From NCBI GenBank assembly GCA_012517315.1, contig JAAYVE010000024.1, positions 1 to 64,000 of the forward strand: a stretch of 64,000 bases of DNA, given 5' to 3'. Shown here piece after piece: positions 17,388 to 25,693 of the stretch (positions are counted from its first letter, which is position 1; each line of letters begins with the position of its first letter). Position numbers and translations under genes: made by a program. This DNA comes from Deltaproteobacteria bacterium (GTDB lineage Bacteria > Desulfobacterota > Syntrophobacteria > Syntrophobacterales > Syntrophobacteraceae). Under the pieces are notes generated by a model. That model was not told the DNA's origin and searched no databases. It was given only the letters and a program-made list of their open reading frames with translations.

Positions 17388-20108
17388 ATGGACAAGGACA
17401 TCATCACCCTGACGGTACATGGCAAGGATTTCCTGGGAAAGGTGCAGGGGAGAAAGGGTCAGACGGTGCTCGAGGTCTTGAGGGACAACCACATCCACGT
17501 TCCAACCCTTTGCTACCATCCCAAGATGCCTCCGTACGGCGGTTGCCGATTGTGCATCGTGGAGATCGAAAACATGCGCGGACTGCCTCCCAGTTGCACG
17601 ACCCCGGCGGTGGACGGCATGGTTGTGCACACCCATACGGATCGTGTTTTTCAGGTGCGCAAATCTGTCCTGGAGCTGCTCTTGGCCTACGGGGACCACA
17701 ACTGCCTCCTTTGCGAGCAAACGGGAAACTGCGAACTGCAGGACCTGGTTTACGAACACGGCATTGAAAAGATCCGTTTCAAGTCCGATTACAAGTCCAA
17801 ACCCCTGGATGATTCCAACTCCATGATCGTCCGGGACCCCAACAAGTGCGTCCTGTGTGGCCGCTGCGTGAGGGCCTGCCTGGAGGTGCAGGTGAACGGC
17901 GTCATCGATGTGGCGTTGCGGGGATCGGATTCCTGTATCTCCACATTCAACGGCATGTCCCTCAAGGATTCCAATTGCGTTTTCTGCGGAGAATGCGTGA
18001 GCGTCTGCCCCACGGGAGCCCTCACCTTTAAGCAGGCCCGCTTTAAGGGAAGACCGTGGGAGCTCAAGAAAGTGCAGACCACCTGCACTTATTGCGGTGT
18101 GGGGTGCCAAATGGAGCTCAACATCAAGGACAATGAAATCGTCAAGGTGACATCGAGCCACGAGATCCGGGGGCCCAACGTGGGGAATCTTTGCATCAAG
18201 GGGCGCTTCGGCTACGACTGGGTCAAACACCCGGACCGTCTCAAGACCCCACTCATCCGGGAGGAAGGGATCTTTCGTGAGGCTTCCTGGGAGGAGGCCC
18301 TCAGTCTCATTGCCCAGCGCTTCGAGAACATCAGGGTCAAGTCCGGCCCCGATTCCATCGCCTTTTTCACTTCCGCCCGTTGCACTAACGAAGAAAACTA
18401 CATCATGAGCAAGTTTGCCCGAGCGGTGATCGGGACCAACAACATCGATCATTGTGCCCGCCTTTGACACGCCTCCACTGTGGCCGGTCTGGCCGCAGCC
18501 TTCGGAAGCGGTGCCATGACGAACTCCATCGAGGAACTGGAAAAGGCGGACGTTATACTGGTAGCAGGATCGAACACCACCGGCATGCACCCCGTGATCG
18601 CCTCCACCATCAAACGGGCTGTCAGGAGTGGAAAAACCAAGGTCGTCGTTGTGGATCCCCGCAAAATCGAACTGGTGAATCACGCCGAACTGTGGCTCCG
18701 CCCCAAGCCAGGGACCGATGTGGCCTGGCTCAACGGCTTGATGCACGTGATCATCAATGAGGACCTCCACGCCAAGGGTTACATCGCGGAGCGAACTGAA
18801 GGCTTTGAGGATCTGAAACAAGCTGTCTCGACCTATTCGCCTGAAAGGGTGGAGGAAATCAGCGGGATACCGAAGGCGGATCTCATCGAGGCCGCCAGGT
18901 TGTATGCCAAGGCTCCCGCGGCTTCCATCATCTATGCCATGGGGATCACGCAGCACATCAACGGGACGGATGGAGTCAAAAGTGTCGCCAACCTGGCCAT
19001 GCTCTGCGGCAACGTGGGCATCGAAGGAGGCGGGGTGAACCCCCTCCGTGGACAGAACAATGTGCAGGGGGCCTGCGACATGGGAGGTCTTCCCAACGTC
19101 TTTTCTGGTTATCAGCCGGTGACCTCCAAGGAAGTACGGGAGAAGATGGGCAGGGCATGGGGTGTGGAAAGCCTCCCTGAGAAACCCGGCCTAACCATCG
19201 TCGAGATCGTGGATGGAGCGGTAAAAGGGGACATCAAGGCCATGTACATCATGGGGGAGAATCCGGTGGTGAGCGACCCGGATTCTCATCATGTGCGCAG
19301 GGGACTCAACTCCCTTGATTTTCTGGTGGTTCAGGATATTTTCCTCAACCGCACGGCCCGCTTGGCGGATGTGGTGCTGCCGGCCTGTTGCTTTGCAGAA
19401 AAGGACGGCACCTTCACCAACACGGAGCGGCGCGTCCAACTGGTGCGCAAAGCAGTAGAGCCTCCCGGGGACGCGCGTCCAGACTGGGAGATCCTCTGCG
19501 ACCTGGCTCGCCACATGGGCTATCCCATGAGCTATCCCAACGCGTCGGCCATCTTCGATGAAATTGCGTCTTTGACGCCGTCTTACGCAGGAATGGACTA
19601 CGCGCGACTTGCGGACGGCGGTCTCCAGTGGCCCTGTCCCAGCAAGGACCACCCGGGAACCAAGTATCTCCACAAGGATGGCTTTGCAAGGGGCAAGGGG
19701 CTGTTCCACGGCATCGAATGGATCTCCCCTGCCGAAGGAACCGACGAGAAGTACCCATTCCTTCTCACCACCGGACGTGTCCTTTATCAGTACCACACGG
19801 GGACCATGAGTCGCCGGTCCGTGGCACTGAATGAACGCTATCCGGAATGCCTGGTGGAGATCAATGAGGAGGATGCGGAACGGTTGGGGATCAAGAGTGG
19901 AGACAAGATACGTGTCTCGTCAAGAAGGGGTAGAATCGAGGCTACTGCCTCCGTGGGGGACTCCGTCGATCTCGGCACCATTTTCATCCCCTTTCACTTT
20001 GCCGAGGTCCCGGTGAACGAATTGACCATCGCGGCTCTCGATCCTATCGCCAAGATCCCCGAATTCAAGGTCTGCGCCGTTCGGGTTGAGATGGTTGGAG
20101 AGGAATAA
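17388..20108 (+). CDS. fdhA: selenocysteine-containing formate dehydrogenase catalytic subunit (UGA read through)
   Basis: One gene of 907 codons with an in-frame TGA at 18465-18467 (codon 360) read as selenocysteine: [15 protein letters not shown] matches the active site of Sec formate dehydrogenases (E. coli FdhF has CARV-U-HGPSVAGL). A SECIS hairpin follows. N-terminal NuoG-like part: [2Fe-2S] Cys42/53/56/70, [12 protein letters not shown] (His-ligated [4Fe-4S] type), then [11 protein letters not shown] and [11 protein letters not shown]. From about residue 228 comes the Mo/W-bisMGD domain with TCTYCGVGC for its own [4Fe-4S]. The C-terminal molybdopterin-binding part is complete ([17 protein letters not shown]). 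ATG 17388 follows GAGAGGAAAA. Reaction: reversible formate oxidation to CO2, cytoplasmic, with HndA/HndC giving NAD linkage. Confidence 0.95.
18478..18498 (+). promoter_or_regulatory. bacterial SECIS element of fdhA
   Basis: CTGTGGCC, loop GGTCT, GGCCGCAG: an 8-bp stem (one T-G wobble) whose GGTCT loop begins 18 bases after the TGA. The loop sequence and distance match the E. coli fdhF SECIS as I recall it. It should bind SelB and recruit Sec-tRNA. Confidence 0.88.
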
Positions 20109-20122
20109 AACCTCAGGTGTGG

Positions 20123-20155
20123 CGAGGGTGCAGCTCGATACGGCTGTCCCTCGCT
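20123..20155 (+). terminator. hairpin after fdhA
   Basis: GCGAGGG...CCCTCGC with an inner CAGC/GCTG helix, 15 bases after the fdhA stop. No T run follows, so it may protect the mRNA 3' end or terminate weakly. Confidence 0.4.
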
Positions 20156-20398
20156 CGTACAGGAAAGGATCAGCAGTCAGGAGGGGGTATAGAGATATCG
20201 TCAGTAATTTCCGGCTGCATTTGCCATAACTTTTTAAGAGATCCCAAGACCGGGCTGGATTCAGCTTTCTCCAATTTCTTGTAGTATGGGGTCCTCGCAA
20301 GCCTTTTTCGTCCGGGGCCTGAGATGATCGGCTCTCCTGGACGGTTGCCCGCATAGATCCGGAGCATGCTTGACGTTTGCTTGGAGAAGGGAATCAAC

Positions 20399-21547
20399 AT
20401 GCTCAAACGTCGAATCCCCCTCAATCTCAGCGACGTACAGATTCAGAAGCTCAAAGCCGTTCAGTCATCTCCCCTGGAGTCCCGCACCAGTGTTGTCCGC
20501 GCAAGGATTCTGCTGCGGTACCACGGTGGTGAGAGGGTGGGGACCATAGCGCGCCAGGAAGGAGTCAGTCGGCCGACGGTTTACCTTTGCATTCAGAAAG
20601 CCGTCGCCCTTGGGGTTGAGGGAGCGATTCGTGACCTTTCCCGCTCTGGCCGTCCTGCCAGGAACTCTCGGGAGGACCGGAGCCGGGTGAAGGAGTGGGC
20701 GGGTTCAAAGCCGCTGTCCCGTGGGGGCGATTCAGAAAAAGGGATCATGCGGGTCCTTGGACGGCGCGTCAAAACCCATGCTTCGGAAACCGGCCATCAT
20801 GCCCTGGAGCAGGTCTGCGCAAACACCTTGCGGAGGGTCCTCGGGGAATCGGCTCCCAAAAATCTCGCCAGGGAACCGAACTTCCGTGAGAAAGAGCTTG
20901 GGGAACTTCAAAGGAGCCCCATTCAGGTTCTGGCTCTTCGCAGAGGCATCCAAATCCTTTTGAACAGGGGCGAGGGGAAGGACCGGGAGCAGGCTGGATC
21001 CTTGCCCCGTCGTCATTCCAGGGGGACGGCGCAAACGCCGGGGAGCGTCATCGCCGATCTCTCCGTCCAGCCGTCGCGACACAATGCCCCTTGCCCCGTG
21101 GGCGATTTCCGACATGTGGGCACAGTCTTTCTGATGGCTGCAATCGACCTTTCAGACGGACATGTGCTCGCACGCGTAAGAGACGGAAACACCAGCGAAG
21201 ACTTTCTGGAGTTTCTCAAGGCGATCCATGAGCACTATCCCTTGAATTTCCGAATCCAACTCACACTTTCCAGGCACTCCATCCCCATCTCCCGTTACAC
21301 CATGAAATGGCTCCAGGAGCATCCTTTTCGCTTCGAATTCGTCTTCACACCTCAGAACGGAGCCTTGATCAGGGTCGTGGAAACGCTTTTCACAAGGATG
21401 ATCGGTCTCCGGTTGCGTTCCTTCCGTGCTCGCTCCACAGGGGAAATCATCCGTGGGCTTTATGAATACCTGGAAACACTCAATCTTGTCCCTGCTGTAC
21501 CGTCGACCTGGGAGCCTTGCACGGAGCATTTCCCCGGCACGACTTGA
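20399..21547 (+). pseudogene. decayed IS630-family transposase
   Basis: A continuous frame from ATG 20399, but the protein is damaged. Residues 1-100 are the IS630 helix-turn-helix region (SSPLESRTSVVRARILLRYH, GVSRPTVYLCIQKA). The middle (about residues 100-220) is unlike the family. The C-terminal half is IS630 DDE domain: VGTVFLMAAIDLSDG, FRFEFVFTPQNG, VVETLF. The second catalytic Asp is missing: LTLSRHS stands where LDNHS is usual, and NGALIRVVE replaces HGSWLNLVE. No terminal inverted repeats were identified. Its insertion separates fdhA from the NifS-SelD gene. Confidence 0.75.
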
Positions 21548-21800
21548 GGGGGGCATGTAAACCCTTTGTTCAGAGCATCCCGAATCGCTTTCCATTTCTC
21601 CTCTGGCCTCGGCGGCAGAATTCACCTCTTCACAATATTTCGGGAGGGGAGCACCTCCCCGGAGATGTTCAGGCGATGCAGCCAGGTGCCGGCATGATGC
21701 ATGATGGCTTATCGAAATGAGGGGATCTTCCGACATATCTAGGGAAAGGGCATGTCGGATGTGTGGCATCAAGAGCAAGAATAATGGACTGGAGAAGAGA

Positions 21801-21983
21801 ATGTGTTCACAGTTGAGAGAAAATATTGTGGTGAAGGATTTCGGGGACATTGGGAAAGTTGTTGAGGCGACAGGGATCTGCCTCGCTTGTGCACACAAGG
21901 TTGCCTGCATGAGCCAGGTTGCCGTGGCGGTTCGCATGGATCAGTTCGCTGAGGCTCTGGGCTTCAATGATGCGAACAACTGA
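21801..21983 (+). CDS. small Cys-containing protein of unknown function
   Basis: 60 residues from ATG 21801, which follows GGAGAAGAG; an ATG at 21759 would add 14 residues with two more Cys. The sequence has TGICLACAHKVACMSQ, a C-x2-C-x5-C pattern that could bind metal or take part in thiol chemistry. I do not recognise the family. It lies between the IS630 remnant and the NifS-SelD gene on the same strand, so a link with selenium handling is possible but speculative. Confidence 0.45.
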   Translation: MCSQLRENIVVKDFGDIGKVVEATGICLACAHKVACMSQVAVAVRMDQFAEALGFNDANN

Positions 21984-22481
21984 GTGTTGAACGTGAGTCG
22001 AGGGTCTGGATCATTTTCCGGCTCTCCTCCGGGGGGGCTCCGCATTGAAGGGAAATAGCGATCAAGAGTCCCTGGTCCATTTCATGAAGAGGACGTGGCC
22101 TTAATGGTTGGAGACGCGGCCTTTCAAAGAACAGGGGGTTGGATTTCCTTGGGGGGCGATGGCACCTCAAGGTGCTTCCCCTTTTCCGGGGTGGATCGCG
22201 ATCGTTATTGGCCGGCTGGGCCCCTTTACCGAAATGCATTGTTTTTCCCCACATGCAAAGGCCCCGCAGCCTGCCGTGGGACTTCCTTCCTTTGACCTTT
22301 CCACAGGGGGGCTTCGCCTGGAGCCCGTTACACTTACTTGCCGCCTGCTGGCATGCGGTACGGGCTCGGAGTCTCTCCCTCGCATCCTTTGAGAGTCGAG
22401 CAAAAATCCTCCTTTCTACTTGCCCAACTTGAGGGAACGAGCTAAAAAACGCGGGTTGAGCAGCTTCAGAGGAGACCCACC
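21984..22481. other. intergenic region before the NifS-SelD gene
   Basis: About 500 GC-rich bases with no supported gene, tRNA or known riboswitch. I looked for tRNA-Sec (selC) here and did not see it. Confidence 0.4.
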
Positions 22482-24686
22482 ATGCAACCCGTGTACCTGG
22501 ATTATAACGCCACGACACCTATCGACCCCCGGGTGGCAGAGGCGATGCTGCCTTTTGTCCATGAGCACTTCGGTAATCCATCCAGCAGCCACCCTTTTGG
22601 GATAACCGCCAAGCAGGCCGTGGAGAGGGCCCGCCGGCAAGTAGCGCAGATGCTCCGTTGCGGCGCCGACGAGGTCATATTCACCAGCGGCGGAACCGAA
22701 TCAAACAATTACGCGGTGAAAGGGGTCGCGTTCGCTCATGGAAAAAGAGGCAATCACATCATCACGTCATCGATAGAACATCCTGCCATCGTGGAGGTAT
22801 GCCGTCACCTCGAGAGGAAAGGTTTCCGGGTTACTTTCCTGCCTGTGGACGCCCATGGACTCGTCAGTCCCGAAGAGGTGGAAAGGGCGATCAATCCCGG
22901 GACGATCCTCATCACCGTCATGCACGCCAACAATGAAGTGGGAACCGTCCAGCCCATCAAGGCAATCGCCGAGGTGGCGCACCGGCACGGAATCCTTTTC
23001 CACACGGATGCCGCACAGTCGGTGGGAAAGATCCCTGTCCACGTGGACGACCTGGGAGTCGACCTGCTCACCATCGCGGGTCACAAACTTTATGCTCCCA
23101 AAGGTGTGGGAGTCCTTTATGTCCGTTCCGGTGTGGAATTGGAAAAGCTCATTCACGGAGCGGATCATGAGAGGAACTGGCGGGCAGGCACCGAAAACGT
23201 CATCGAGATCGTGGGGCTGGGCGAGGCCTGTGCAATGGTTCATGAGAACCTCCCCGCCTATCACGCTCACCTGAAGGAGATGCGGGACCGACTTGAGGCC
23301 GCGCTCAGGGAAAGATTCCCCCATGTCCGATTCAACGGCCATCCGGAAAGGAGATTGCCCAACACTTGCAGTGTCGGCTTCAGGGGGCTCGAGGCCAACA
23401 CGATCCTCTCGGAACTCTCCGATGTGGCAGCTTCCGCCGGTGCAGCCTGTCACAGCGACCGCGTGGATGTTTCGGCGGTGCTCACTGCAATGGGGGTCCC
23501 CATGGAATACGCCATGGGCACGATCCGTTTTTCAACGGGACGCTTCACTTCGGCGGCGGAAATCGATCGAGCGGTGAAACGGATCACAGAGGTAGTGGAG
23601 AGACTCCAACCCAGAGAAGCGATGGTCCCCGTCATTTCCGAAAGAGAGCCAATCCGTCTTACCCAGTACACCCACGGCCTGGGGTGTGCGTGCAAGCTTC
23701 GCCCTCAACTCTTGGAAGAAGTCCTCAGGAGGGTTCCTCCTCCAGCGGATCCGGACGTGCTGGTGGGAGTGGACACCTCTGACGACGCAGCCGTCTACCG
23801 CATCGATCACTCTACCGCCATTGTCCAGACGGTCGATTTCTTCACCCCCGTTGTGGACAATCCTTTCCAGTTCGGAGTGGTCGCCGCCGTGAACTCTCTG
23901 AGTGACATCTACGCCATGGGTGCAAAGCCCCTGTTCGCCCTCAGCATCGTCGGTTTTCCCAGCAACAGACTGCCCATGTGGGTGCTGGAGGAAATCCTGA
24001 AGGGTGCCCAAAGCGTTGCCGCCGATGCGGGGATTTCCGTCATTGGCGGTCACACGGTGGATGATACGGAGCCCAAGTTCGGACTGGCGGTGACGGGAAC
24101 CGTCCATCCCGGAAGAATTCTCAAAAATGTGGGAGCGCGACCAGGCGACGCCCTTGTTCTTACCAAGCCCATCGGGACCGGCATTCTCTCCACGGCACTG
24201 AAACAGGGAATGCTCGATGAATCCGGCTCTGAGGCTCTCTTCCGGGTGATGGCCACTCTAAACAAAGGAGCGGCCGAGGTGATGGAATCATTTGAAGTCC
24301 ATGCATGCACGGATGTGACCGGGTTCGGTCTCTTGGGCCATCTCCTGGAAATGATGAAGGGATCCGGTGTTTCGGGCCAGGTTCGCGCTTCCGCGGTTCC
24401 GCTTCTTCCCGGCGTCTTGGACTTGGCCACTGGAGGGGTCATCCCCGGGGGGACTCAGAACAATCATGATTACACGGCGCCTTACGTGGCGTACGAAGAG
24501 AAGATTTCGGCCGTGCAGCGGCTGTTCCTCAACGATGCCCAGACCTCCGGAGGACTCCTCGTATCGTTGGAGGAAGAAAAGGCGGACGTGTTCCTCAAGG
24601 CTCTGGAGGCGAAAGGGGTGGCATCCGCCTCGAAAATCGGCGTCGTGATTCCGGAGGGAAGTCACAAGATAGAGGTTCGAGAATAG
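22482..24686 (+). CDS. selD: cysteine desulfurase (NifS-like) fused to selenide water dikinase (SelD)
   Basis: 734 residues, two enzymes in one chain. Residues 1 to about 385 are a class V aminotransferase: VYLDYNATTPIDPRV, TSGGTESNNYAVKG, HTDAAQSVGKI, the PLP Lys in AGHKLYAPKGVGVLY, and SAGAACHSD with the catalytic Cys. From about residue 390 comes SelD: RLTQYTHGLGCACKL, with Cys where many SelD have Sec or Cys, DDAAVYRID for metal binding, GGHTVDDTEPKFGL, and CTDVTGFGLLGH. The NifS part would release selenium from selenocysteine (or sulfur from Cys) and hand it to SelD, which makes selenophosphate from selenide and ATP. ATG follows AGAGGAGACC. Close to the Sec-dependent fdhA, which needs the product. 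Confidence 0.95.
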   Translation: MQPVYLDYNATTPIDPRVAEAMLPFVHEHFGNPSSSHPFGITAKQAVERARRQVAQMLRCGADEVIFTSGGTESNNYAVKGVAFAHGKRGNHIITSSIEHPAIVEVCRHLERKGFRVTFLPVDAHGLVSPEEVERAINPGTILITVMHANNEVGTVQPIKAIAEVAHRHGILFHTDAAQSVGKIPVHVDDLGVDLLTIAGHKLYAPKGVGVLYVRSGVELEKLIHGADHERNWRAGTENVIEIVGLGEACAMVHENLPAYHAHLKEMRDRLEAALRERFPHVRFNGHPERRLPNTCSVGFRGLEANTILSELSDVAASAGAACHSDRVDVSAVLTAMGVPMEYAMGTIRFSTGRFTSAAEIDRAVKRITEVVERLQPREAMVPVISEREPIRLTQYTHGLGCACKLRPQLLEEVLRRVPPPADPDVLVGVDTSDDAAVYRIDHSTAIVQTVDFFTPVVDNPFQFGVVAAVNSLSDIYAMGAKPLFALSIVGFPSNRLPMWVLEEILKGAQSVAADAGISVIGGHTVDDTEPKFGLAVTGTVHPGRILKNVGARPGDALVLTKPIGTGILSTALKQGMLDESGSEALFRVMATLNKGAAEVMESFEVHACTDVTGFGLLGHLLEMMKGSGVSGQVRASAVPLLPGVLDLATGGVIPGGTQNNHDYTAPYVAYEEKISAVQRLFLNDAQTSGGLLVSLEEEKADVFLKALEAKGVASASKIGVVIPEGSHKIEVRE

Positions 24687-24848
24687 AAAAGGGATGAATC
24701 CGCCGCTGCCCCTTGATATTCTTATTTTTTGTCTGAGGAGGAGAAAGATTCCCATTGATTTACATGAAAGCTTGCGAGGGCGAAGCCGGTTTAACCTGAG
24801 TCGCTTGTGGCGTTTGAATTTCCAGTTGAAAGTTGAAGGATGACAGTG

Positions 24849-25508
24849 ATGGTTGCGATTGTTGTGGACGGAAAAACGATTGAAGCGGAGGAGGGGGCGA
24901 ACCTCCTGCAGGTGTGCCTGGAAAACGGGATCTATATTCCCAACCTTTGTTTTCTCAAAGAGATGGAGCATCCCACCGGGTCGTGCAGGATGTGCCTTGT
25001 GGAAATCGATGGGGAGGACAAGCCGGTCACTTCCTGCATGAGAAGAGTTCAGGATGGCATGGTGGTTCGGACGGACACGGAGCAGGTGAGACACCTTCAG
25101 CGCATCGATTTTCAGTTGCTCATGTCCGCCCACCACATGGACTGCAAGAACTGCCTGTCCAATAAGCACTGTGAACTGAAGAAGATCGCGAAGCATCTGG
25201 GTGTCCGCCTCAAGGCGACGAAATTCGAGGAACTGGGACGGGACCTTGCAGTTCTGAAGCATCCTCTCTTTGATCTTCTCCCGGCCCGCTGTATTCTTTG
25301 CAGGAAATGCCTCTTCATCTGTCAGCAGGCCAACGGTGAGCCTCTGCTGCGGTTGGTGCGGAAGGGGTACGAGAGCGTTATTGAGGCAGCCTGCGAGGGA
25401 CAGGACCCCGAGGAATTGCCCTGCAAGTTCTGTATGGCATGCGTCAAGGGTTGCCCGGTGAGTGCCATCGTGCCTTATTCCACTTACGAACTGGAAAAAA
25501 GCGCCTGA
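24849..25508 (+). CDS. NuoG-like iron-sulfur electron-transfer protein
   Basis: 219 residues with the same cluster order as the N-terminus of FdhA but no catalytic domain. A [2Fe-2S] domain (LCFLKEMEHPTGSCRMC with a fourth Cys in TSCMRR), then HHMDCKNCLSNKHCELKK (His/Cys [4Fe-4S]), then CILCRKCLFIC and CKFCMACVKGCPVSAI. ATG 24849 is eight bases after GAAGGA; ATG 24840 is too close to it. Such proteins join flavin subunits to hydrogenases or formate dehydrogenases; here the partner could be HndA/HndC or a complex elsewhere. It is unlikely to be a fragment, since start and stop are clean. Confidence 0.8.
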   Translation: MVAIVVDGKTIEAEEGANLLQVCLENGIYIPNLCFLKEMEHPTGSCRMCLVEIDGEDKPVTSCMRRVQDGMVVRTDTEQVRHLQRIDFQLLMSAHHMDCKNCLSNKHCELKKIAKHLGVRLKATKFEELGRDLAVLKHPLFDLLPARCILCRKCLFICQQANGEPLLRLVRKGYESVIEAACEGQDPEELPCKFCMACVKGCPVSAIVPYSTYELEKSA

Positions 25509-25623
25509 CGGGAACGGCAGGGGAAAAGACGCTCCGATGGAGTGGGGGGATGCGGGTTGCCTGCCGCCGGGAGCTCGTTTTGCCATGGGAGAACCGGCGG
25601 TGTTGTGTGCAATGAGTTGAACG

Positions 25624-25653
25624 AAAAAGGGGGAATGCACAAAGCATTCCCCC
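25624..25653 (-). terminator. intrinsic terminator of the chemotaxis gene
   Basis: On the minus strand GGGGGAATGC, loop TTTGT, GCATTCCCCC, then TTTTT: a perfect 10-bp stem with U tract, about 40 bases after the stop of the methyl-accepting protein. Confidence 0.9.
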
Positions 25654-25693
25654 TCTACTTGCCGATAGTGGGAAATGATCCAATAAGAATCCC

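Noticed and set aside
18465-18467. TGA as a true stop dividing fdhA in two genes
   Set aside because: The Sec motif, SECIS hairpin and continuity of the FdhA domain across it show it is decoded as selenocysteine.
16773-18956. 727-codon open frame on the minus strand opposite hndC and fdhA
   Set aside because: It mirrors two well-supported genes, has no family motif and arises from the codon bias of GC-rich sequence.
20170-20424. 84-codon minus-strand frame before the IS630 remnant
   Set aside because: No family resemblance and no clear ribosome site; lies in intergenic DNA beside a decayed element. Not excluded, but not supported.
21984-22481. Possible selC (tRNA-Sec) next to the selenium gene
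   Set aside because: No long acceptor arm or TCA anticodon arm could be found by eye.
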